Notes under the pieces: model-generated | What the model was told of the DNA's origin: nothing | Seen by the model: only the letters and a program-made list of their open reading frames with translations | The model's database searches: none | Translations under genes and position numbers: made by a program | Part shown: positions 1 through 6,528 of the stretch, in pieces | How the letters are laid out: each line of letters begins with the position of its first letter | Numbering within the stretch: the first letter of the stretch is position 1 | Source: JBGCFO01 sp045106955 | GTDB lineage: Bacteria > Pseudomonadota > Alphaproteobacteria > Rickettsiales > Rickettsiaceae | DNA length: 6,667 nucleotides | Assembly: GCA_045106955.1 (NCBI GenBank) | Contig: JBGCFO010000024.1 | Coordinates: forward strand, 1-6,667 | Reading direction: 5' to 3'

Positions 1-69
1 ATCTAAAACATTATTATCTTTTTCATCATAGATTTCGCTTATTATTCTTTGCCTTAAAGCCATATGCAT
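1..69 (-). CDS. Partial open frame running off the left edge, unknown product
   Basis: A minus-strand frame opens at ATG 67-69 (or the second ATG at 61-63) and stays open to the window edge, giving 23 residues that begin MHMALRQRIISEIYDEKD. I do not recognise it. No Shine-Dalgarno sequence is evident, and an in-frame TGA lies a few codons upstream of the ATG. The neighbouring frame just upstream (about 119 down to 48) reads TVNVFPSTIKELVQNDG, which looks protein-like. The two pieces may therefore be one gene broken by a frameshift and by the adjacent IS256 debris. It could equally be a chance frame in AT-rich DNA; only sequence beyond the left edge would settle this. Confidence 0.25.
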   Translation of the reverse strand, partial: MHMALRQRIISEIYDEKDNNVLD

Positions 70-125
70 GTACCATCATTTTGAACTAATTCTTTTATGG
101 TACTTGGAAATACATTAACCGTCAA

Positions 126-641
126 CTATATTAACGCTCTCGCTCTGTGTTGCCATTTGCTTACCTCATCTATCACACCATCTGTAACTTTTGATATAAG
201 CTCTTTCGATACATCTGTATGATATATCTCCTCTAAATATCCTTGTATCTCCCTCATAGTCATTCCTCGAGCGTATAATGATATCACTTTATCATCAAAC
301 CCAGAAAATCTCCTTACACCTTTGGGAATTAATTGAGGGGCATATTCTCCTCCCCTATCTCTTGGCACTTCTATATTTAGCTTATGGCCATCATCATCTA
401 TTATAGTTTTTCCATAACTACCATTGCGACGATTATCACTGGATTTATTATCCTTGCTATGCCTGGAATATCCCAACTCATGATCGAGTTCGCTCTCTAA
501 TACTCGTTCTACAATTTGTTTCTTTAGTTTGTTAAATAAACCTCCACGGCCAAATAACTTACTTGGGTCGGCTTTTGATAATAATTCTTCTACTAATTTG
601 TCATCTATATCTGATGCATTTTGTTCTATTCTTTTAGACAT
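126..641 (-). pseudogene. IS256/Mutator-family transposase, N-terminal fragment
   Basis: This is the N-terminal 171 residues of a Mutator-type (IS256 family) DDE transposase; intact family members are about 400 residues. Family hallmarks are visible: a helical N-terminus, LESELDHELGY at about residues 49-59, the NRRNGSYGKT block, the VPRDRGGEYAPQLIPK segment, and YARGMTMREIQGYLEEIY at about 123-140. The last family-like residues are EVSKWQHR, after which intact members normally continue with RPLD and the first catalytic Asp. Here the frame diverges into ARALI and stops. All three catalytic acidic residues are therefore missing and the product cannot transpose. The start is supported by an AGAGGTAAGA Shine-Dalgarno directly upstream (642-651). 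No C-terminal half is seen between 1 and 125, so this is a deletion remnant and not a simple point frameshift. Confidence 0.9.
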
Positions 642-700
642 TCTTACCTCTGTATTTAAGTTGCTTTTTTACAGTATTTGCTACTGAAATTTTTTTCAAC

Positions 701-725
701 TTACACAAAGTTTATGACAGACTCC
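701..725 (-). repeat. Probable terminal inverted repeat of the IS256-type remnant
   Basis: Read on the minus strand, the segment begins GGAGTCTGTCATAAAC and continues into CTTTGTGTAA. It lies about 60 bp upstream of the transposase start, where an IS256-family left end should be, and it resembles the GTGTAA-containing ends I recall for this family. The partner repeat is absent because the other half of the element is gone, so the exact end cannot be fixed by pairing. The outer end falls 2-3 bp from the stop codon of the nucleotidyltransferase-TPR gene. Confidence 0.5.
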
Positions 726-727
726 TA

Positions 728-3691
728 CTATGAGATTTCGTCATATTCCCCTATAACTTCTATCATATCACTTGATTCGGCATTATGATTAATTTGCAAA
801 GATAAACTTTCATTAGCTGACAATAATCCTTCATTTCTAGAATCACTCTGTTCATATTCATTGTAATATTGTTCTAATTCCTCCAATTGTGATACAAATA
901 ATTGGCCAGAGTCTAAGATATTCATATCTACGTACTCTGAGTCTAGGTAAGACACTAATTTTCTGCTTAAAATACTAAGAACTCTTTGCTGGATCGCGTA
1001 TGGTATAAATGGTTTAGTGTACTCAATAAATTCCTCAACCATTTCATTAGGAGGAGGCATCCCTATAAACTTCCATTCTATTATCATTTTTGCAAAAGCA
1101 TAATCTAGTGCTTTATTATGTAACCCTGTGCTTTTGTAGTGATATCCTAAATTTTGAATGGAGTCTAATATTTCATCATTTGGTTGATCACAAGAAAGTG
1201 TTCTTCTAATTGTTAGGGCTTTTTCTAAATATCTAATTGCTTCGTTATTATTCCCTAGTTCTGAAAAACAGCAACCCATATTACTATAAATACCAGCAAT
1301 GTCTTGATGTAACTCATCTTGGTAAACTTCTTTTTGTATCTCTAATGCTTTATTAAAGCTAGTTAATGCATCTTCGTAATTCTTTTGTTCAAGATAACAA
1401 CCCCCAATGCTATTGTAGGTTCCGGCAATTTCTTTTGTCATTGAGTTAACTTCTTTTTGCATCTCTAATGCTTTATTAAAGCTAGTCAATGCATCTTCGT
1501 AATCCTTTTGTTTTAAATAACAAAGACCTAAGCTAAACTCAGCGCAAACATTCAGGTCATAATAATATTGGTCGCTAGTGTTTAAAATATCCACTTTTTT
1601 AAAAAGTGTTATTGCTTCTTCAATTTTATTTAGTGCGTAGCATACTTGTCCTAACTTTATGGATTCCATAACATCAAAAACTGTATTATCTAACCAAGAA
1701 TTACAGCATAACTCTTTAATTTCATTAATATGCTCAAATGCTTTGTAAGCTGTATTATCGGATTTTAAATAAATGTTTATTAATGTATCAGCTCTTCTTA
1801 TAGCGTCTAATATAGTTATATCTGACTCTGTTTGTTGCAATGAAGATTCTAAGTACATAATTGCTTGGTGATATTGCCCTAGTCTATAAAAAACCAATCC
1901 TTTGTTCAGGTCATTATTTTTATAAAAATCTAAGTTCTGTAAGAAGTTTGCTTTTTGTTCTAAAGGCAAGTTTTTACTATAGCAAAACTCTTCCAATGCT
2001 ATGTGAAATGGTAATGCAGTATAAAAATATTCAAATAATGCCGGCATAATACGCATATTTAATATTGGTGCATAATCTATTTGTCCATTATTATCCATAT
2101 AGTTTTTTAATCTTACAATATTTGCAAAAGTTACCGCATATGAAAGATTTTCACTAGCTTTTTGACTTATTATATCTTTATTGCATAGTTGACTAACAGT
2201 ATTCCAAGCACTGTTGCCTTCAATGCAGTAATAAAGACCTAGGTTATATATTAATCTATCAGGCAATCTATATATTTCCTGTTTTAGATCAAAAAACTTA
2301 CCCTCTGTTTCTACTAAATTAATTCCTAATCTTTGTAAATCACCTTGATTTACAATTTGTAAGGGCTTACCATCGCCTTGTAAATAATTAAATTCCACGG
2401 TTCCTTCCTGTAAAATTTTTAGAGCTCTAACTTGGCAGTTTTTTAAAGGTTCAGTCTCTAAATTAATTGATTGCTGTAAAAACTGACTTACTAAATCTTG
2501 ATAGTCTGTTACCAGTCTTTCATTTCCTGTAATGTAAGTAACTTTTTCCAATATAAAAGGTAGGTTTTTGTCAATATGCTCTGACTTATTATCTTCATTT
2601 CTTACATACCACATCATTTCTTCAACAGTTTTAATCAAATCATATGGTTTATCACCATCTATTCTACCTAATGGAGTTTTGCCACCCAAATCAAAATTAA
2701 CTCCTGGATGTACTAGATTACTCATATCTAATCCATATCTACTAGTTGGAATGATCGTTTCTCCTAAATTTATTACTTTAAAATGTATCAAATGACTTAA
2801 ATTTCTGAAATAATCTTTGTAATTGTTATTTTCTGTTAATATGGCAAATTCTATGTCTGAGTATGGAGTCATCTGGTTAAGAGCCATGGAGCCAAGACCT
2901 ATCAGCGCATATTTGCAAGGTGGTTCTAACCCTATCTCTTTTTTTGCTTCCTCATGTAAATGATTAAGGAAACCTTTCATATCAGATGCTATACTTAAGA
3001 ATAAGGCTTCTGATTCTGCAATATAATTTTTATTATCATTTTCATCAGCTAACCTATTAATCTCTGTCAGCGCTCGTGTTGTTTTTGATCTTATCTCAAC
3101 AAGTTTTGTTTTATTTTCTTCTATTTCTGTAGCTATGTCCTGTGTTATTGTTTCTCCAGCTCTATTGATAAAAGTCAACATTTTTTGTTTTAAATTATTT
3201 AGATTTTTGTAATCAATATGAGCCTTTTCTTCTGATGCAATTTTTTGTTTTATAGCATACTGATATTGGTAAAATATTGCAGCGTCAGAGTAGTATTTTA
3301 GCGCTGAGATATCAGATCCCTCAGCATAGTCGTCACCAATAGATGAGCTTAAACTTGCTAAGTCTTCAAATAATTGCTGTAAGTCTTCCAAGCTAGTTGA
3401 ATCTTCTTTATCAACTAATTTGTAAATTATAGGTTTATAATATTTCAATTCAATTTCTTGTAATTTTTGCACAATGGGATAACCATCCTGATTCCTACTA
3501 AGGTCTTTTTGTATTTTTACCCATTCCCTAATTAGTGAAAGTTGATTTTCTATAATTTCCAGATCAATAGAAGAATATTCTAATATTTTTCCATCAACAT
3601 CTGGGTTCAGGTAATATTGTTTTACCACTAATAAAAACTCTTTTAATAATGCATTATTGTTTACACTTTGATCTTCAGTAGTATTTTCCAT
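728..3691 (-). CDS. Nucleotidyltransferase (GlnD/DUF294-like) - TPR protein
   Basis: A 987-residue, apparently cytosolic protein; no signal peptide or membrane segment is seen. Residues 1-255 are helical and charged, with coiled-coil-like stretches near 180-215. Residues about 258-340 carry a polymerase-beta-type nucleotidyltransferase core: YALIGLGSMALNQMTPYSD then IE, giving GS at 267-268 and the metal-binding DxE at 279-281. FDLGGKTPLG at 333-342 (D334) is a plausible third acidic site. This is closest in pattern to the DUF294/GlnD uridylyltransferase-like group. Residues about 595-870 contain TPR hairpins; the clearest are at about 712-748, 755-789, 798-832 and 841-870, with a 41-residue period. 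The C-terminal 60 residues are acidic and low in complexity. The substrate is unknown; protein or nucleotide NMP transfer is an inference, and GlnD itself is unlikely because no HD or ACT domains are seen. The ATG at 3691 has only a weak SD (TAGG). The gene follows the LuxR-type regulator by 40 bp. The stop is doubled (TAG TAG) and abuts the IS remnant. Confidence 0.85.
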   Translation of the reverse strand: MENTTEDQSVNNNALLKEFLLVVKQYYLNPDVDGKILEYSSIDLEIIENQLSLIREWVKIQKDLSRNQDGYPIVQKLQEIELKYYKPIIYKLVDKEDSTSLEDLQQLFEDLASLSSSIGDDYAEGSDISALKYYSDAAIFYQYQYAIKQKIASEEKAHIDYKNLNNLKQKMLTFINRAGETITQDIATEIEENKTKLVEIRSKTTRALTEINRLADENDNKNYIAESEALFLSIASDMKGFLNHLHEEAKKEIGLEPPCKYALIGLGSMALNQMTPYSDIEFAILTENNNYKDYFRNLSHLIHFKVINLGETIIPTSRYGLDMSNLVHPGVNFDLGGKTPLGRIDGDKPYDLIKTVEEMMWYVRNEDNKSEHIDKNLPFILEKVTYITGNERLVTDYQDLVSQFLQQSINLETEPLKNCQVRALKILQEGTVEFNYLQGDGKPLQIVNQGDLQRLGINLVETEGKFFDLKQEIYRLPDRLIYNLGLYYCIEGNSAWNTVSQLCNKDIISQKASENLSYAVTFANIVRLKNYMDNNGQIDYAPILNMRIMPALFEYFYTALPFHIALEEFCYSKNLPLEQKANFLQNLDFYKNNDLNKGLVFYRLGQYHQAIMYLESSLQQTESDITILDAIRRADTLINIYLKSDNTAYKAFEHINEIKELCCNSWLDNTVFDVMESIKLGQVCYALNKIEEAITLFKKVDILNTSDQYYYDLNVCAEFSLGLCYLKQKDYEDALTSFNKALEMQKEVNSMTKEIAGTYNSIGGCYLEQKNYEDALTSFNKALEIQKEVYQDELHQDIAGIYSNMGCCFSELGNNNEAIRYLEKALTIRRTLSCDQPNDEILDSIQNLGYHYKSTGLHNKALDYAFAKMIIEWKFIGMPPPNEMVEEFIEYTKPFIPYAIQQRVLSILSRKLVSYLDSEYVDMNILDSGQLFVSQLEELEQYYNEYEQSDSRNEGLLSANESLSLQINHNAESSDMIEVIGEYDEIS
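1325..1523 (-). repeat. Near-identical tandem TPR coding repeats
   Basis: Within the TPR gene, 1325-1400 and 1448-1523 are direct repeats 123 bp apart. By hand alignment they match at 70 of 76 positions. They encode the KxYEDALTSFNKALExQKEV part of two neighbouring TPRs, with the same 41-residue offset in the protein. The identity is much higher than among the other TPRs of this protein, which points to a recent in-frame duplication or gene conversion. Confidence 0.8.
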
Positions 3692-3731
3692 TTGTTATAA
3701 CCTATTTTAGTTTCTAGATATGATAGTCCTA

Positions 3732-5852
3732 TTACAAACTCCATACGTTCTTATAATTAACCTTTCTGTTTAATAATTGGTTAATTTTATCTCTTTTGTC
3801 AGATAACTTATTTATCTTATCTAATAATTCTTTCTTCTGTCCTTGGTTAATAACTGTCCTTAATATTCTTTTATATACCTGTACTAAACCTTCATAACTA
3901 TCTGCTTTGGTAAATTCCGTTGATCTACTTTTGTTATTAGCTAATTCAAATACCTGCTCTATTGTATTTAAATCATTACCTAATCTTAGGTTCAGGATCT
4001 TTATGAGACTATGTTTTAAAGAACTAAAATCTAATTCTTGATCGTAGCATATCAACAATATATTACCAAGGGCAATATATATGGAAGCGGCTTTTTTCTC
4101 TGTTATATGATCAACTTGATTAAGTATTCCGGTAGAGTTTTTATCTCCTTGTAATTGAATTATTATTTCATTTAAATATTCTTGCTGTATTAGCTTTTCA
4201 GGAGTAATTGCAATCAAATTGCCGTAATATTTGATTATTTGATTAACACATTCTATTTGGTTGTATATATCTGATTTTGGCACAACAGATTTAGAAGTTT
4301 TACTGAAAGGCTGATACTCTATGATATAACTGTTTAAATCTTCAGCTAGTTGTGTATACAATGTTATTACTTCTTTTAATTTCTTTTTTGCCCTTTGATT
4401 ATCTTTACCTATAAGAGTAATGGCCCGATCGCCCTCAATAAAGGCAATTCCACTTCTAACACTTAAGTATCCTTCAAAAAGTCCTAATCTATTTCCTAAA
4501 TATTTTGCTAATGCAAAATATCGCATTGCTTGATCTTTAAACCCTTTGTCTTGAGTATATATGTAAGTTCTAGCCAGTAAATATACTATTTTAGTGTATA
4601 TTTCCGGCAAGTTTTCTATTAATGATAATTCTGTGTATATTTCCTCGTCAGATAATTGAGCAAAATTAAATTTTGCCTTACTCCTGCTAATTACATATTC
4701 CTCTGCAAAGTTTTTTGAATGCTCCAATATTTGTCTTGCCTTTACTCCATCATGCTCGTTATACAGATAGTAACTTGCTAGTGCATGTATTATGTATAAG
4801 GAATCATTCAATTCATTTGGCAGAATCAATGCGGAATGACTTGAATCATTCATTTTTCTAAAAATTATATTATCTACTATATGCTGGACGTTTTTAATCC
4901 ATCCCTGATTCTTCTGTAAGAATTCTTTGTTTGTATTATTGGCAGAAAATTCCTTCAGAATATGATCAATTTTTTGTTCTACCTCCAAATTAGTAGTTGT
5001 ACTAATATCTTTAGTTTTGGTCTCTGTACTATTATCATTGATGTGCAGATAAAATAAGGTGACTATAATAACACCAATGACTAATACTATTAATCCCTTG
5101 ACATTATAGTATCTTGTCATCGTAGGAGCTGTTTCTTGAGCTAGTTGCTGTGATTTTTCTGTTTCAGACGTATGTTGTACATTAGAGTGGTAAATTGCCT
5201 CATAGTCATTTTTAAATTCTTCATTGAGTTTTTTTAATTCTACCCTATCTATTATGGTTTGTAGCAACTCCAGGACAGAAAAGTAGTAGTTAGTTTTGTT
5301 TCTAAAATCTATCGATTTTAATTCTTTATTTTTATCAAAAATTAATTGGATTTTTTTTGATGGGTAGTCAATAAAGAGATTAAGATTTAAATTCTTATCT
5401 GTGGATTTTGCCATTGCTTGACTTATTGTTAAGTTAACATTAGCTAATTTTAAATGATTTTTTAGCTCCTGCAATATAGGTATTTGATCTACTTTGATAG
5501 TTTCTTTTGATATAATTTCTATATTAAATGCATTTCTATTATATAGTTTGCCAATTTTAACTAAATAATTTTGAAAAGTTGCATTAATCAGCAAGATATT
5601 ATAGTGGTTTTTTAAAAGATTTAATTTTCCTGATTTTTCAACAAAATCTATTATACCTTCTCTAGAGTTACAGGCTAATTTTTGCATGATATTACGAACG
5701 TGTGCGCTAACCGTTCTTGGTGATATAGAGAGTAAAGCAGCTATTTTCTTTTCGCCTCTATTATGAATCAGACAAGCTATTATATCGATTTCTCTGATAG
5801 TGAAATTCTTATCTTTTACGGATTGCAACTCTTTATATTCTGATGACTTCAT
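3732..5852 (-). CDS. Membrane-tethered LuxR-type HTH regulator
   Basis: A 706-residue protein. Residues about 15-70 match the LuxR/GerE helix-turn-helix: FTIREIDIIACLIHNRGEKK, then IAALLSISPRTVSAHVRNIM and QKL, which includes the recognition-helix pattern SPRTVSAHVRNI. Residues about 80-205 form a mixed alpha/beta region that I cannot assign. One strongly hydrophobic segment at about 252-270 (VKGLIVLVIGVIIVTLFYLH) is a transmembrane helix. The C-terminal ~430 residues are helical, with TPR-like hairpins near 350-385 and 416-460, and no enzyme motif is recognised. Topology by inference: DNA-binding domain in the cytoplasm and C-terminal half outside the inner membrane, as in CadC/ToxR-type regulators, although those use a winged helix and not a LuxR HTH. 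The ATG at 5852 is preceded by AGGA at unusually short spacing. The stop is doubled (TAA TAG). The gene is first in a probable operon with the nucleotidyltransferase-TPR gene. Confidence 0.8.
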   Translation of the reverse strand: MKSSEYKELQSVKDKNFTIREIDIIACLIHNRGEKKIAALLSISPRTVSAHVRNIMQKLACNSREGIIDFVEKSGKLNLLKNHYNILLINATFQNYLVKIGKLYNRNAFNIEIISKETIKVDQIPILQELKNHLKLANVNLTISQAMAKSTDKNLNLNLFIDYPSKKIQLIFDKNKELKSIDFRNKTNYYFSVLELLQTIIDRVELKKLNEEFKNDYEAIYHSNVQHTSETEKSQQLAQETAPTMTRYYNVKGLIVLVIGVIIVTLFYLHINDNSTETKTKDISTTTNLEVEQKIDHILKEFSANNTNKEFLQKNQGWIKNVQHIVDNIIFRKMNDSSHSALILPNELNDSLYIIHALASYYLYNEHDGVKARQILEHSKNFAEEYVISRSKAKFNFAQLSDEEIYTELSLIENLPEIYTKIVYLLARTYIYTQDKGFKDQAMRYFALAKYLGNRLGLFEGYLSVRSGIAFIEGDRAITLIGKDNQRAKKKLKEVITLYTQLAEDLNSYIIEYQPFSKTSKSVVPKSDIYNQIECVNQIIKYYGNLIAITPEKLIQQEYLNEIIIQLQGDKNSTGILNQVDHITEKKAASIYIALGNILLICYDQELDFSSLKHSLIKILNLRLGNDLNTIEQVFELANNKSRSTEFTKADSYEGLVQVYKRILRTVINQGQKKELLDKINKLSDKRDKINQLLNRKVNYKNVWSL

Positions 5853-5876
5853 ATCCTATATATTTTTAGCTGATTG

Positions 5877-5887
5877 TGGCACTGCCA
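5877..5887. promoter_or_regulatory. Short palindrome in the regulator's leader
   Basis: TGGCACTGCCA is a perfect 5-1-5 inverted repeat located 25 bp upstream of the regulator's start codon. Its GC content stands out against the AT-rich surroundings. It could be a small operator or a minor RNA hairpin in the 5' UTR. A function is not shown. Confidence 0.25.
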
Positions 5888-5910
5888 GATTCATCAATAT
5901 CTTTTAACTC

Positions 5911-5930
5911 ATTAGCATTTAATAGCTAAT
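5911..5930. promoter_or_regulatory. 20-bp inverted repeat, candidate operator of the LuxR-type regulator
   Basis: ATTAGCATTTAATAGCTAAT has perfect 6-bp arms (ATTAGC/GCTAAT) around an 8-bp centre. The 20-bp size is that of a classical lux box, although the sequence is different. On the minus strand a TATTAT -10-like hexamer (5934 to 5929) overlaps its edge, so a bound protein could affect the regulator's own promoter; no good -35 is seen for it. The role as operator is an inference from size, position and the HTH encoded next door. Confidence 0.35.
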
Positions 5931-5962
5931 AATATTAAAAAATACTCTTTAAGTATATATTA

Positions 5963-5979
5963 CCTAATCCTTTATTAGG
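5963..5979. promoter_or_regulatory. Inverted repeat CCTAAT-N5-ATTAGG, candidate operator
   Basis: Perfect 6-bp arms around CCTTT, positioned just upstream of the candidate plus-strand promoter at 5985-6013. The arms contain the same CTAAT/ATTAG core as the repeat at 5911-5930, but in the opposite order. A further 5-bp repeat (ATACT/AGTAT, 5942-5956) lies between them. Two sites with a shared half-site in one divergent promoter region suggest one regulator acting both ways, but AT-rich DNA gives such repeats by chance fairly often. Confidence 0.3.
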
Positions 5980-5984
5980 CATAT

Positions 5985-6013
5985 TTTACCAATATACGCG
6001 GTATTTTTATTAT
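5985..6013 (+). promoter_or_regulatory. Candidate sigma70-type promoter for the small-peptide genes
   Basis: A -35-like TTTACC (5985-5990) is followed by an exactly 17-bp spacer and a -10-like TATTAT (6008-6013), matching consensus at 4/6 and 5/6 positions. Transcription would begin near 6020, leaving a roughly 75-base leader before the first small gene. The spacer holds an ATAC-GCG-GTAT inverted repeat (5994-6004) that could be an operator. The call rests on pattern match and position only. Confidence 0.4.
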
Positions 6014-6024
6014 GCAATTAATCA

Positions 6025-6049
6025 ATTATGCAAAGTGGTTTTGCATGAT
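6025..6049 (+). promoter_or_regulatory. 5'-UTR hairpin followed by a T run
   Basis: The core ATGCAAAgtggtTTTGCAT (6028-6046) extends outward by three more pairs, one of them G-U, giving a 10-bp stem with a 5-base loop. A TTTTT run follows at 6052-6056. It would sit near the 5' end of the transcript from the candidate promoter at 5985. It could be an attenuator-like terminator, a stabilising 5' stem, or a protein-binding palindrome. The stem is AT-rich, so terminator strength is doubtful. Confidence 0.35.
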
Positions 6050-6096
6050 ACTTTTTAGAAAAAAATTATTAACAAATAAATTGAGGAGAACTTATT

Positions 6097-6303
6097 ATGA
6101 GAGTTATTCAACTTATAGGCCAAGGTGCCCTTTTATTAATTGTAGGTCTTGCTTCTATAGCATCTGCTTATGCGGACATGCAAAAGAAAAGAAAGGAAGA
6201 AAGCAAAGATACTCAGCATTCCCATCATACAAGCCATGATTCTGATGAAGATGATATAAGTCTTTCAGGTGATAATGAGCACTCAGCAGATTGTGCTGAA
6301 TAA
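6097..6303 (+). CDS. Small protein with hydrophobic N-terminus and shared acidic tail (copy 1)
   Basis: A 68-residue protein that I do not recognise. The start is strongly supported by GAGGAGA (6083-6089), 7 bases before the ATG. Residues about 4-26 are hydrophobic (IQLIGQGALLLIVGLASIAS then AYA) and end in an AxA-type signal-peptidase motif before DMQKKRK, so the product could be a secreted peptide of about 42 residues or a single-pass membrane protein. The middle is basic and His/Ser-rich (QHSHHTSH). From residue 48 the acidic tail starts with DSDEDDISLSGDNE and ends SADCAE. The tail is nearly identical to that of the next gene, whereas the N-terminal parts do not align. The next gene starts 33 bp downstream, probably on the same transcript. 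Function is unknown; a secreted peptide, a small toxin-like membrane peptide or an effector are all possible. Confidence 0.65.
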   Translation: MRVIQLIGQGALLLIVGLASIASAYADMQKKRKEESKDTQHSHHTSHDSDEDDISLSGDNEHSADCAE

Positions 6304-6305
6304 AA
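6236..6305 (+). repeat. Direct repeat encoding the shared tail, copy 1
   Basis: The 70 bp from here through the stop codon into TAAAA match 6461-6530 at 65 of 70 positions, at an offset of 225 bp. The similarity starts abruptly at ATGATTCTGATGAAGATGAT and extends a few bases past the stop into the spacer. Upstream coding sequence of the two genes is unrelated by eye. Confidence 0.85.
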
Positions 6306-6336
6306 ATATTAATCAATAATAATTTGGAGTTTTTTT

Positions 6337-6528
6337 ATGCCATTGCCATACTTAATAATTGCAAAAGCTGCAATAGGTGTCGTCTGCCTGGGAGCAGGAG
6401 CATACAATTGGATCGTAGCAGCTAGAGTAGTGATTATGGAACCTAACCTTGATCCAGGTTATGATTCTGATGAAGATGATGTAAGTCTTTCAGGTGAGAA
6501 TGAGGGCTCAGCAGATTATGCTGAATAA
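6337..6528 (+). CDS. Small membrane protein with shared acidic tail (copy 2)
   Basis: A 63-residue protein with no recognised family. The start has TGGAG (6325-6329) at 7-base spacing. Residues about 5-34 are hydrophobic and Gly/Ala-rich (YLIIAKAAIGVVCLGAGAYN, then WIVAARVVIM), fitting one membrane-spanning helix. No clear signal-peptidase site is seen. After EPNLDPGY the 21-residue tail (43-63) begins DSDEDDVSLSGENE and ends SADYAE; it differs from copy 1 at only 4 positions. The gene is probably co-transcribed with copy 1. Its stop codon (6526-6528) lies only 5 bp before a group II intron, which now separates it from whatever followed. Confidence 0.6.
   Translation: MPLPYLIIAKAAIGVVCLGAGAYNWIVAARVVIMEPNLDPGYDSDEDDVSLSGENEGSADYAE

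Noticed and set aside
30..740. AGATTTCG at 30-37 and again at 733-740 as a target-site duplication around the IS
   Set aside because: The 8-bp match is the right length for IS256, but no inverted-repeat end adjoins the left copy and the right copy is about 8 bp away from the IS end. Probably coincidence.
1592..1608. Perfect 17-bp palindrome CACTTTTTTAAAAAGTG
   Set aside because: It is inside the TPR coding region and made of A and T runs, so it is explained by codons for LFKKV in AT-rich DNA and has no sign of terminator use.
1861..2049. Plus-strand 62-codon open frame
   Set aside because: It lies fully antisense to the NTase-TPR gene, has no ribosome site, and its residues look like a shadow of the TPR coding sequence.
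2568..2795. Plus-strand 75-codon open frame
   Set aside because: It is antisense to the nucleotidyltransferase domain, whose motifs are clear on the other strand; no SD sequence was seen.
6012..6239. Plus-strand 75-codon frame overlapping the first small gene
   Set aside because: It has no SD, spans the leader hairpin, and overlaps in another frame a gene with a strong SD and a homologous neighbour.
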